Position numbers and translations under genes: made by a program. The notes below the pieces were generated by a model that worked only from the letters and a program-made list of their open reading frames with translations, was not told the DNA's origin and made no database searches. From NCBI RefSeq assembly GCF_003026495.1, contig NZ_PYMA01000005.1:62001-126000 (forward strand): a stretch of DNA of 64,000 nucleotides, written 5' to 3'. The stretch comes from Photobacterium sanctipauli. GTDB taxonomy: Bacteria > Pseudomonadota > Gammaproteobacteria > Enterobacterales > Vibrionaceae. Of this stretch, positions 27,451-35,752 are shown piece by piece; within the stretch, counting starts at the first letter, position 1, and each line of letters opens with the position of its first letter.

Positions 27451-27875
27451 GATAAACTCCAAATTACTAATGGATAAAAATGATTGTGATATTTAACGGC
27501 GGGTGAAAGCCATTATTACTGCACTATTGGTATGCGAATAAATTATCACAATTAATTTGATGGCTTCATAGTAATCCAAATAAAATTCAGTTTTGTGATC
27601 TCACAAGTTAAAAAAATATTGTGTGAACTTATTTTATGTCTGCAAATCCATTGAATGAAATTTTTGAATAAATCATTAATAGCGACTTTAGATAAGAAAT
27701 TATCGAAGAAATTAGCTAATTTAATAACCGTCAAGTGATTCAAGTCAATTTATTTAAGTAAATTAAATAATAACAATCCAATTTTAAAAATTCACATAAT
27801 GGTCAAATGTTCCGCATTGATGCTGGAGTTTTAATTGTTTTGATATTGTTGCCATTAAGATAACAAGAGGTTTCA
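27451..27875. promoter_or_regulatory. Divergent promoter region between allC and the carbamate kinase gene
   Basis: About 425 AT-rich bases serving both directions. It contains the perfect palindrome TTGTGA-TC-TCACAA at 27593-27606 and a nearby TTGTGTGAAC. These resemble CRP half-sites, but the two halves are too close for a standard CRP box. No credible gene is seen in it. Confidence 0.45.
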
Positions 27876-28832
27876 ATGAAAAAGCGTATCGTATTAGCGT
27901 TAGGCGGTAATGCCTTATTAAAACGTGGTGAAGTCCTTTCTGTCGAGAATCAATATAAAAGCATTCACCTATTTGCTGAGCTTATTAATGATTTAGCAAA
28001 AGAATATAGTATTACCATTGTTCACGGTAATGGTCCCCAGGTGGGTTTGCTAGCCTTGCAGAATCTTGCATATAAAGAAGTACCTGCCTATCCATTGGAT
28101 GTATTGGTGGCGGAAAGCCAAGGTATGATTGGCTATATGATTGCTCAGGCGCTAGAGCAGCAAGCAGGTATGAGCCCAGTAACGTGCCTAATGACACGTG
28201 TTTGTGTGGATGCGAACGACAGTGCCTTTGAGCAACCGAGTAAGTTTATCGGTCCAGTGTACCAAGTGGAGCAGATGAGCGAGCTGAAGGAGCAATATGG
28301 TTGGAATATGAAGGTGGATGGCGATTATATTCGTCGGGTTGTACCATCACCAAAACCTCAGCAAATTGTGGAGGCAAAAATCATTGATAGCTTGTTAACG
28401 AGTGACAGCGTGGTGATCTGCGCTGGTGGTGGTGGCGTGCCTGTGACCAGAAAAGAACATGGCTATCAGGGGGTTGAAGCTGTTATTGATAAGGATTCGG
28501 TATCTGCTTTGCTTGCCGAACAAATCGAAGCTGATCACTTATTGATCCTGACCGATGCAGATGCAGTGTATATCGACTGGGGAACAGAAAACCAACGTGC
28601 ACTACGAGATGTAACCAGTGAAGAGTTGCAGCCATTTGCCCAACCTGATGGGGCAATGGGGCCAAAAGCAGAGGCTGTCATCAACTTTGTAGAAAGAACA
28701 AAAAATACGGCGTATATCGGGGCATTACAGGATGTAAAGGCAATATTGAAAGGGGAAAAAGGCACTTGTATTCGCCCTGTTGAAACCGCAGTGCCAGATA
28801 GCAAAACACTAAAAGAAAGCCTGGTTTATTAA
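27876..28832 (+). CDS. allK: Carbamate kinase of the allantoin cluster
   Basis: A 318-residue amino-acid-kinase-fold enzyme making ATP and carbamate from carbamoyl phosphate and ADP. The N-terminal ALGGNALLKRGE nucleotide loop, IVHGNGPQVGLLALQN, VICAGGGGVPV and the LTDADAVYIDWG segment are all present. It is closest in style to E. coli YbcF, recently assigned to the oxamate carbamoyltransferase branch (AllK). Here it is next to allS and fdrA. An ATP-forming role with AllFGH is the best reading. AGAGG lies before the ATG. Its stop codon is inside a hairpin shared with allS. Confidence 0.93.
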   Translation: MKKRIVLALGGNALLKRGEVLSVENQYKSIHLFAELINDLAKEYSITIVHGNGPQVGLLALQNLAYKEVPAYPLDVLVAESQGMIGYMIAQALEQQAGMSPVTCLMTRVCVDANDSAFEQPSKFIGPVYQVEQMSELKEQYGWNMKVDGDYIRRVVPSPKPQQIVEAKIIDSLLTSDSVVICAGGGGVPVTRKEHGYQGVEAVIDKDSVSALLAEQIEADHLLILTDADAVYIDWGTENQRALRDVTSEELQPFAQPDGAMGPKAEAVINFVERTKNTAYIGALQDVKAILKGEKGTCIRPVETAVPDSKTLKESLVY

Positions 28833-28840
28833 CCAGGCTT
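28817..28840. terminator. Bidirectional terminator between allK and allS
   Basis: A 10-bp perfect stem (AAGCCTGGTT/AACCAGGCTT) with a TATT loop overlaps the last codons of the carbamate kinase. On the minus strand it is followed by TTTCTTTT, so it mainly ends allS transcripts. Confidence 0.75.
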
Positions 28841-28856
28841 ACTGAAACCCACTTGG

Positions 28857-29783
28857 CTAGTGAGTCATGTAGTCAAGGTGTTTACTGAAGCGTTGGATCG
28901 TCGGGTGGTTCTCTTCGAACAAGTCGATGATCCATTGCGTGACGTGCCCTTTAGAGTCGGTACGCCAGCCCAGTGAAAGCGGTGAGGGTGTTCGATTCCA
29001 CTGCACTTGCCGTTCAACCAAAGCCCCTTGCTCTATATAGTCATGGCAGAGCTTTGTCGGTAAAAAACCAATACCGCTTCCGTTCATATGGCAAGCCACT
29101 TTCGTCATTAAATCAGGTACTTTTATCTCTTTTTGATCCCGCAATAACCAGCCTGTACGTTTATTGATTTTCTGCGAGGTATCTTCAATATTGATCGCAG
29201 GGTATTGGCGTAGCTGACTTTCTGATAACGTCCCTTCTTTTGAGGTAAGCGGGTGATCCGGCGAGGTGACAAACGACCAATTAATACTGCCAAGGTAATT
29301 CATAATCACTTGGTTATCGATGGTGTCTCTACCCGGTACGCCAATAGCAAAGTGATAGTCCTGATTTAGCAGCGCATCCCAGACTCCCATATAAACAGCC
29401 TGAGTAATGTTGATTTGGGTAAATGGGAATTTCTCATTAAGCAGCAAAATTAGCCCTGACACGGCTTCTTGGTCATAGACTAAGTTATTGATAACGATAT
29501 TTACCTGACGCTCAATGCCGCTCTCGATCTGCTTGAGCTCTTTGGGCATGGTTTCAATCCAATCAAGCCACTTTTGGCATTGTTCCAGCAAATGCTCGCC
29601 AGCTGGGGTTAGGTGGACACTCCGTGTTGTACGGGTAAATAGGGGGGTGCCCATATCATCTTCTAACACTTTAATACGGTAGCTGATAGCCGCTGGCGTT
29701 TTGTGCAGCACTTCAGCAGCTTTAGAAAAGTTGCTGTACTTAGCCACTTTCATAAAAGAACGTATTGTTTCCCTGTCTAACAT
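28857..29783 (-). CDS. allS: LysR-type activator of allantoin genes
   Basis: A 308-residue LysR regulator clearly orthologous to E. coli AllS. The helix-turn-helix is FSKAAEVLHKTPAAISYRIK. The signature VNIVINNLVYDQEAVSG and IYMGVWD-like VYMGVWDALL follow, with IGFLPTKLCHDYIEQ near the C-terminus. In E. coli AllS activates the allD operon when allantoin is present. The open frame begins at GTG 29792, but the ATG at 29783 with GGTGG before it gives the family start MLDRETIR. It is divergent from fdrA. No AllR-type (IclR) repressor is in the window. Confidence 0.95.
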   Translation of the reverse strand: MLDRETIRSFMKVAKYSNFSKAAEVLHKTPAAISYRIKVLEDDMGTPLFTRTTRSVHLTPAGEHLLEQCQKWLDWIETMPKELKQIESGIERQVNIVINNLVYDQEAVSGLILLLNEKFPFTQINITQAVYMGVWDALLNQDYHFAIGVPGRDTIDNQVIMNYLGSINWSFVTSPDHPLTSKEGTLSESQLRQYPAINIEDTSQKINKRTGWLLRDQKEIKVPDLMTKVACHMNGSGIGFLPTKLCHDYIEQGALVERQVQWNRTPSPLSLGWRTDSKGHVTQWIIDLFEENHPTIQRFSKHLDYMTH

Positions 29784-30257
29784 GTTTACCACCGTATTCG
29801 GTTTATTTTGTAAGTTTTTATTGGCAGCAATACAGTATATTGTAATGAATAAAAAAAAATTGATCTCAGATAATTTCTAAGGGTGTATGAAAATGTGGAC
29901 TGTGAGCAATGTCTTAAAATAGATATATTCATTGTGATAGAGGAGTTTGGTTTTCCAACGTTCATGTTGGTTTTTTGCTGTATAAATAAATGTGATCATA
30001 TTCACGTTTACCTCTATCAAATTTTATTTAAGAATTCCTATTTGATAGATGAAATGTCTGTGACAATAAATCCGGTGTGATTTGCTTCAACATTCTAATC
30101 GTCATAGTCATTAATATATATTCCAAAGTTATTTACCGCATATAACTCTTAAGTTCATAGCGATAAATATTTCGTATGGGAATGCTTATTTTATATTGAT
30201 GTATTTTAGCGACTGGGCTGAGCGGAAGTATATTAGAGCTAATAAAGGTGGCAATTA
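29784..30257. promoter_or_regulatory. Divergent promoter region between allS and fdrA
   Basis: About 470 AT-rich bases. It contains a good CRP box (29988-30009), and a small hairpin CCAAC/GTTGG followed by TTTTTT (29955-29976) that might be the end of a short transcript. The 65-codon frame spanning 29883-30080 has no ribosome site or coding character. Confidence 0.5.
29988..30009. promoter_or_regulatory. CRP-like binding site upstream of fdrA
   Basis: The 22 bases contain AAATGTGA, a 6-base spacer CATATT-like centre, then TCACGTTT. The core TGTGA-N6-TCACG differs from the CRP consensus core at one base. It is about 250 bases before fdrA, suggesting carbon control of the oxalurate branch. Confidence 0.55.
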
Positions 30258-31922
30258 ATGATACAAGCATTTATTAAAAAAGGGAGCTTTCAAGACTCAG
30301 TCAGCTTAATGCTTATTTCACGGCAGTTAAGTGGCAGCGAGGGTGTTGATGAAGTTTCTGTGATGATGGGGACGCCAGCGAATAAGTCTATGCTAGATGC
30401 GACAGGGTTGTGGCATGACATGTTTGAACAAGCAACGCCAAATGATATCTGTGTTGCTATCCGCTGTAATGAGGATAACGACGCCATTTCAGCGCTGATT
30501 GCTGAGCAGCTGGATGAAGCATTGAATTCAATTGCGATGAACAAGTCGGGTGGTGAACGCTTGGTAACGGTTCGTCGCTGGCATACTGCACAGCAGAAAC
30601 AACCCGATGCCAATCTCGCGCTGGTTTCTGTTGCCGGTGAATACGCGGCAGAGGTGGCTGAGCAAGCTTTAGACAGTGATGTTAACGTGATGATGTTTTC
30701 AGACAACGTTAGTGTTGAGCAAGAAGTGGCATTAAAGCAAAAAGCCCTGCAAAAAGGCTTAATCGTCATGGGCCCGGATTGCGGTACCGCCATGGTAAAT
30801 GGTTCACCGTTGGCTTTCGCAAATAACTTACCTATAGGCAACATCGGTATTGTTGGGGCGTCAGGCACAGGTATTCAGGAGCTGGTGTCACAAATTGGAT
30901 TGTTAGGCCAAGGTGTTAGCCATGCGCTGGGCTTAGGGGGACGTGACTTGTCAGAGGCAGTCGGTGGCGTGAGTGCGATTACTGCTCTGGAAATGCTTGC
31001 CAAAGACCCTGCCAGCGAAGTGATTGGTTTTGTTTCTAAGCCGCCAGCACCACAAGTTGCTGAAAAAGTCATTGCAACAATGAAGGCGCTAGGTAAGCCA
31101 GTTGTAGCACTGTTTTTGGGGCAGAAGCATGCCGAGCAGCGCGATGGCAATGTGTACTTTGCCAACAGCTTGGCAGAAGCTGGCCGTTTATCAGCTATGT
31201 TGGCAAAAGTACAACAGGCAGCAAAGGCGAGCAGTGTAGTACCGGGGCAGAAAATCCTTGGCTTGTATACCGGTGGTACCTTGGCTGCAGAAGCCGCGAT
31301 GATCACGGCTGAACAGCTCGGGCTTGAGGTCGATGATGCTCACCACCAAGGCGTTATGCTTCACGCTGATGGTCACCAGATCATTGACTTGGGTGATGAC
31401 CATTACACGCTTGGCCGACCACACCCAATGATTGATCCAACAACACGTACCATTGAAATTGAAAGCCGAGCAGCAGATTTGAACGTCGGTGTACTGCTGG
31501 TTGATGTGGTACTTGGATACGGCGCCACACAAGACCCAGCAGGGGCAGTGGTTGAAGCCGTTGACAAAGTGCGAAACCAACGTGGTGATTGCCCGTTGAA
31601 TGTGATTGCGACAGTGACAGGAACTGAAACAGACCCGCAAGCACGTTCTGAGCAAATCGATGCGTTATTGGCGGCTAATATCCGAGTGATGGATAACCTT
31701 GAAGAAGCCGTATTACTTGCGGAGCAGCTCATTTCAGCTTCTGCGGAATCACAAGTTCAGCAAATGCCCGCTTTGTTAGAGGGACTAAAAGTTATCAATA
31801 TTGGCTTACGTAGCTTTGCCGAAGATCTTCAATCAACCGACACTCCAGTTGTTCATTACCAATGGTCGCCTATTGCGGGTGGCAATAAGAAGCTGGCTAG
31901 CCTATTAAAACAAATGCAGTAG
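30258..31922 (+). CDS. fdrA: FdrA/AllF, oxamate carbamoyltransferase subunit
   Basis: A 554-residue protein of the FdrA family, which has a succinyl-CoA-ligase-like fold. Visible blocks are KGSFQDSVSLMLISRQL at the start, VMGPDCGTAMVNGSPLAFAN, then NIGIVGASGTGIQELVSQIG with the Gly-rich loop near residues 196-215, and LGLYTGGTLAAEA in the second half. As I recall, FdrA, YlbE and YlbF of E. coli were recently shown to act together as oxamate carbamoyltransferase (AllF, AllG, AllH), converting oxalurate and phosphate to oxamate and carbamoyl phosphate. The AAAGGTGGCAATTA site precedes the ATG. It is first in the fdrA-allG-allH operon. Confidence 0.93.
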   Translation: MIQAFIKKGSFQDSVSLMLISRQLSGSEGVDEVSVMMGTPANKSMLDATGLWHDMFEQATPNDICVAIRCNEDNDAISALIAEQLDEALNSIAMNKSGGERLVTVRRWHTAQQKQPDANLALVSVAGEYAAEVAEQALDSDVNVMMFSDNVSVEQEVALKQKALQKGLIVMGPDCGTAMVNGSPLAFANNLPIGNIGIVGASGTGIQELVSQIGLLGQGVSHALGLGGRDLSEAVGGVSAITALEMLAKDPASEVIGFVSKPPAPQVAEKVIATMKALGKPVVALFLGQKHAEQRDGNVYFANSLAEAGRLSAMLAKVQQAAKASSVVPGQKILGLYTGGTLAAEAAMITAEQLGLEVDDAHHQGVMLHADGHQIIDLGDDHYTLGRPHPMIDPTTRTIEIESRAADLNVGVLLVDVVLGYGATQDPAGAVVEAVDKVRNQRGDCPLNVIATVTGTETDPQARSEQIDALLAANIRVMDNLEEAVLLAEQLISASAESQVQQMPALLEGLKVINIGLRSFAEDLQSTDTPVVHYQWSPIAGGNKKLASLLKQMQ

Positions 31923-31930
31923 GGATTATT

Positions 31931-33193
31931 ATGTATTCATCAATTAACGAAGCAAACAACGCCGTAATCGAAAAAATCAAACAAGCACGCCCACACTGGA
32001 TCGATGTGACTTCAGCTGGTGATGTGATCCCTTGGCTAACCGAAGGGAAACACCTTATCCACGCTGGCCCTAAAATTGATTGGCAAGACATGACTGGCCC
32101 AATGAAAGGGGCGTGTATTAGTGCGTGCTTATATGAAGGTTGGGCTAAAACAGATGTTGAAGCATTGAACCTGCTTGAAACTGGTCAAGTGAAGTTCGAT
32201 CCATGCCACCATCATAATGCTGTTGGACCAATGGGGGGAATCACCTCAGCAACGACACCTGTTATTGTGGTTGAAAATACCGTTGATGGTAACCGCGCTT
32301 ACTGCAATATGAATGAAGGCATTGGTAAAGTGATGCGTTTTGGCGCTTACGGTGAGGATGTTCAAGCGCGTTTACGCTGGATGCGCGATGAGCTAACACC
32401 GACGCTAAAAGGTGCGCTAGCGGCAACAGATGGTGGCATCGATTTAATCACCATTATGGCGCAGGGCGTGACAATGGGCGATGAATTCCACCAGCGCAAT
32501 ATTGCTTCGTCGGCGCTGTTGTTGCGAACACTTGCACCTAAGATTGCAGTACTCGATATTGATAAAGAAGTGATGCAACGTGTTTATCATTTCTTGAGCA
32601 TTACCGACCAGTTCTTCCTTAACCTTGCGATGGCATTTTGTAAGTGTGCAATGGATGCAGGGGCAACAATCAAAGCCGGTACCATTGTTACTGCGATGAC
32701 GCGCAACGGAAAAGATTTTGGCATTCGCGTTAGTGGTATGGGTGATCAGTGGTTCACTGCACCTGTGAATACGCCGGAAGGACTTTACTTTACGGGTTAT
32801 AACCAAGACCAAGCGAACGCAGACATTGGTGATAGTGCCATTACTGAAACCTACGGCATCGGTGGTGCGGCAATGATAGCTGCGCCAGGCGTAACTCGAT
32901 TTGTCGGTGTGGGTGGTGTTGATGTAGCTGAAGAAATTTCAGAAGAAATGGCAGAAATTTACGCCGAGAAAAACACGGTTCTGCAAATTCCATCTTGGAA
33001 TTTCCAAGGCGCATGCATTGGGTTAGACGTAAGAAGCGTGGTTGAAACGGGTATTACGCCAATTATTAATACGGGTATCGCCCATAAAGAGCCGGGTATT
33101 GGTCAAATCGGGGCGGGTACGGTACGTGCACCACTCGCATGTTTTGAACTTGCATTGGAAAAGCTTGCCGAATCTATGGATATTAAAGCGTAA
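31931..33193 (+). CDS. allG: YlbE/AllG (DUF1116), oxamate carbamoyltransferase subunit
   Basis: A 420-residue DUF1116 protein. Family features are HAGPKIDWQDMTGPMKGA near 45-62, CHHHNAVGPMGGITSATTPV with clustered histidines near 93-112, MRFGAYGEDVQARLRWM, and the conserved end HKEPGIGQIGAGTVRAPLACF. It starts eight bases after fdrA, indicating coupling. It works with FdrA and the DUF2877 protein in oxalurate phosphorolysis. Which subunit carries the active site cannot be judged from sequence, though the histidine cluster is a candidate metal or substrate site. Confidence 0.93.
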   Translation: MYSSINEANNAVIEKIKQARPHWIDVTSAGDVIPWLTEGKHLIHAGPKIDWQDMTGPMKGACISACLYEGWAKTDVEALNLLETGQVKFDPCHHHNAVGPMGGITSATTPVIVVENTVDGNRAYCNMNEGIGKVMRFGAYGEDVQARLRWMRDELTPTLKGALAATDGGIDLITIMAQGVTMGDEFHQRNIASSALLLRTLAPKIAVLDIDKEVMQRVYHFLSITDQFFLNLAMAFCKCAMDAGATIKAGTIVTAMTRNGKDFGIRVSGMGDQWFTAPVNTPEGLYFTGYNQDQANADIGDSAITETYGIGGAAMIAAPGVTRFVGVGGVDVAEEISEEMAEIYAEKNTVLQIPSWNFQGACIGLDVRSVVETGITPIINTGIAHKEPGIGQIGAGTVRAPLACFELALEKLAESMDIKA

Positions 33194-33199
33194 CTCAAT

Positions 33200-33259
33200 A
33201 GCGACAGTCTTCATTCTCATTTACCTGTTTGAAAATGTTGGGCAATGATGACTGTCGCT
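33200..33259 (+). promoter_or_regulatory. Long hairpin between allG and allH
   Basis: Arms 33200-33215 and 33244-33259 pair over 16 positions with a single T-T mismatch (core AGCGACAGTC/GACTGTCGCT). The hairpin ends 18 bases before the allH ATG at 33278 and is followed by GCTTTT. It probably lowers read-through into allH or stabilises the upstream message. It also covers the alternative allH start at 33245. Confidence 0.65.
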
Positions 33260-33277
33260 GCTTTTATGCGAGGCCAT

Positions 33278-34099
33278 ATGAATATCAAACCAGTCATGAT
33301 CAGCCAATCAGCCCCCGAACCGTTTGGAGAGTTGTCGGTTTTTGGTGCGTCTGAAAAAGCCATTAATCTGGTTAACACTGAAGGCAAACTGATCACCTTG
33401 CATTGTTATGGCCATGGTATCGGTCCTGCTGGTTGGTTATTGCGTGAAGATGAGTTTTACTACATTAAGTATTTTTTAGAGCAGGGGCACCCTGCGTATT
33501 TTAAACATGACGGCATTCATAATAGGCATTTTAATATTATCAATGACTGCCGTAGAGTGAACCTACAACTTAACGATACAGTCCACATCTCTCACACTCA
33601 ACTCACAACAATCCTGTCTACGATGCAAGTTGAAACCGGCCTGTATGGTACGCTTGCTGACGTTACTTCCAATGACCTATCCGATGATCTTCAATATTTT
33701 ATCGACCAGCTTCATACATGGGCTGAGGGTGGTGAAGCGGATTGGCGTTGCGCAATAGGTAAGGGACCGGGATTGACCCCCAGCCAGGATGATATGCTAA
33801 TTGGTATCCTGTTTAGTGCGTTCAGCGATCCTCATTATGCCGAGAACGCGCAACAGTTATTGCGCAGTGATATTTACCTTGGTGAACTGACCACAGCGGT
33901 GAGTGCCAGCTATCTCGAACAAGCGAGAGCGGGTAATTTTTCAATGATTCTTAAAGAACTTAGTGTGGTAGGGAGCTGCCCTATTGATCTGGCGCTTGTG
34001 ATGGAGAAGCTGTTACAGCACGGACATTACTCTGGTGCAGACACTTTGCTAGGAATTTGGCTGTTTAGTTGCTTTAAGAATGAGAGCTATTGTCATTAA
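33278..34099 (+). CDS. allH: YlbF/AllH (DUF2877), oxamate carbamoyltransferase subunit
   Basis: A 273-residue DUF2877 protein. The conserved family motif is GKGPGLTPSQDDMLIG near residues 165-180, followed late by GHYSGADTLLGIWL. Both match E. coli YlbF closely, as does the N-terminal SQSAPEPFGELSV. It completes the AllFGH set. The frame is open from an ATG at 33245, but that codon lies in the 3' arm of a strong hairpin, and the ATG at 33278, preceded by GCGAGGCCAT, aligns with the E. coli start, so the shorter form is chosen. Confidence 0.9.
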   Translation: MNIKPVMISQSAPEPFGELSVFGASEKAINLVNTEGKLITLHCYGHGIGPAGWLLREDEFYYIKYFLEQGHPAYFKHDGIHNRHFNIINDCRRVNLQLNDTVHISHTQLTTILSTMQVETGLYGTLADVTSNDLSDDLQYFIDQLHTWAEGGEADWRCAIGKGPGLTPSQDDMLIGILFSAFSDPHYAENAQQLLRSDIYLGELTTAVSASYLEQARAGNFSMILKELSVVGSCPIDLALVMEKLLQHGHYSGADTLLGIWLFSCFKNESYCH

Positions 34100-34215
34100 T
34101 TCTGTTGTTTAAATCAGTTTAATAATTATTGTTTAATATCTGCAAAATACTTTTGAATCTAAATAGCCTATTTTAGGTCACAGTAGTAATTATAAATTTA
34201 AATATAATGGTTATA

Positions 34216-34237
34216 TTGATTGAGAATGAACAATCAA
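34216..34237. promoter_or_regulatory. Inverted repeat upstream of allD
   Basis: TTGATTG and CAATCAA are perfect 7-bp arms separated by 8 bases, about 100 bases before the allD start in an otherwise featureless 237-base AT-rich gap. It is a candidate operator, AllS being the obvious suspect. The spacing does not fit FNR. Confidence 0.4.
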
Positions 34238-34336
34238 CTTAATTAAATCGCATTAAATAGTATAAATACATACATTTAGAAAGATTAAGTAAATAGCGTT
34301 TTTGTAATTTTCCTTTTATGGAGTTTCATAAAAATT

Positions 34337-35386
34337 ATGAAAGTAACCAAATCCGATTTACATCGACTAATTAAAAACAAAATAATGTTAGCCGGCTTGT
34401 CTGAAGAGCATGCTGACCAAACGGCTGATGTATTGGCATTTGCCGATGCAAGAGGTGTCCATTCTCATGGTGCGGTGCGGGTTGAATATTATGCAGAACG
34501 TATTTTAAAAGGCGGCACCAATGCCGACCCAGATTTCCGCTATGAGCAGACCGGACCATGTTCTGCCATTTTAGATGCCGATAATGGTTCAGGCCACGTT
34601 GCTGCCACTTATGGGATGGATAAGGCCATAGAAATTGCCAAAGAAAATGGTGTTGCTGTCGTCGGGGTTAAGCGGATGGGGCACAGTGGTGCACTGTCGT
34701 ATTTTACCAAACGGGCTGCCCTTGAAGGTATGGTTGCACTGTCCGTATGCCAGTCTGACCCAATGGTGGTGCCATTTGGTGGTGCAGTGGTTTACTATGG
34801 CACTAACCCTATTGCGTTCTCTGCCCCGGGGGGAGAGGGGGAGCATATTACCTTTGATATGGCGACTACCGTGCAGGCGTGGGGGAAAATTCTCGATGCG
34901 CGTTCTCGAAATCAGCCTATCCCTGAGGATTGGGCAGTAGACAGTGAGGGGCACCCAACTTCTGATCCACATGCAGTTCAGGCGCTGTTGCCAATTGCAG
35001 GCCCTAAAGGGTATGGATTGATGATGATGGTTGATGTGCTGTCAGGTATTCTGCTTGGCTTGCCTTTTGGTAAAAATGTCAGCTCGATGTACGACGATCT
35101 GTCCAAAGGGCGGGAGCTCGGCCAATTACATATTGTGATTAATCCTACGTTCTTTACAACTTCAAGTTATTTTGAGCGAGCAATAAAAGAAACTATGGCT
35201 GAATTAAATAGCATGCAGCCAGCACCAGGTTTCGATAAAGTTTATTATCCTGGCCAGCCAAGTGATGAGATAGAAAAAGAGTCAGAAATAAGCGGTATTG
35301 AAATTGTTGATGAAATTTATGACTATTTAATTTCAGATGCTATATATACCAATTCTTATGACCATAAAAACCCATTTAATGGTTAA
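34337..35386 (+). CDS. allD: Ureidoglycolate dehydrogenase
   Basis: A 349-residue NAD(P)-dependent enzyme of the malate/L-lactate dehydrogenase (YlbC/LDH2) family. It oxidises (S)-ureidoglycolate to oxalurate. Visible are FADARGVHSHGAVRVEYYAERI with the catalytic-His region, VGVKRMGHSGALSYFTKRA, VPFGGAVVYYGTNPIAFSAPG, and the GPKGYGLMMMVDVLSGILLG block. It has the same length as E. coli AllD. It is a single gene after allH with its own 237-base upstream region and a hairpin after the stop. It feeds the AllFGH branch and yields NADH. Confidence 0.95.
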   Translation: MKVTKSDLHRLIKNKIMLAGLSEEHADQTADVLAFADARGVHSHGAVRVEYYAERILKGGTNADPDFRYEQTGPCSAILDADNGSGHVAATYGMDKAIEIAKENGVAVVGVKRMGHSGALSYFTKRAALEGMVALSVCQSDPMVVPFGGAVVYYGTNPIAFSAPGGEGEHITFDMATTVQAWGKILDARSRNQPIPEDWAVDSEGHPTSDPHAVQALLPIAGPKGYGLMMMVDVLSGILLGLPFGKNVSSMYDDLSKGRELGQLHIVINPTFFTTSSYFERAIKETMAELNSMQPAPGFDKVYYPGQPSDEIEKESEISGIEIVDEIYDYLISDAIYTNSYDHKNPFNG

Positions 35387-35394
35387 CAATAAAA

Positions 35395-35416
35395 TGTGCC
35401 TTAGCTTTAAGGCACA
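35395..35416 (+). terminator. Hairpin after allD
   Basis: A 9-bp perfect stem (TGTGCCTTA/TAAGGCACA) with a GCTT loop begins nine bases after the stop. The tail is only weakly T-rich. Confidence 0.6.
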
Positions 35417-35752
35417 TAATTAACTTCGCATCGAAACACTTAGTTACAAAGTAAATATTCAAAGCCGGTTATATCTATTCGCTTTGAGCGGTTGCGCACA
35501 CTTTAAATAAAGTAGACCGTGGGGATTGTAAGAAAAAATTATCTAATAATGGTTTTAACGTACAAATAAATCATCCATTTATGTAATGTGCTCTTGGTCA
35601 AAGTAAGTTTTTACTCAATTTGTTTTTATATACAAAAGAGAAAAGCAAATATAAATAAAAACGCTCAGCTTATAAAAGGATGTAAGTAAATCATTATTAG
35701 TCAATTCAATTTTTAATAATGTGAAATTACTGCTACATAATAAGGATTAGAG
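35417..35752. promoter_or_regulatory. Promoter region of allP-allB
   Basis: About 335 bases, AT-rich, with no gene. An inverted repeat TCAAAGC (35459-35465) and GCTTTGA (35481-35487) with a 15-base spacer is the only symmetric element noticed, and is a weak operator candidate. Confidence 0.4.

Noticed and set aside
27552..27743. 63-codon minus-strand frame in the allC/allK spacer
   Set aside because: It lies in very AT-rich DNA with low-complexity residues and overlaps the palindrome; judged chance.
29883..30080. 65-codon open frame between allS and fdrA
   Set aside because: No ribosome site, odd composition, and it spans the CRP box and a hairpin; treated as non-coding promoter DNA.
34216..34237. 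FNR site before allD
   Set aside because: The half-sites are separated by 12 bases when read as TTGAT/AATCAA; FNR needs four.
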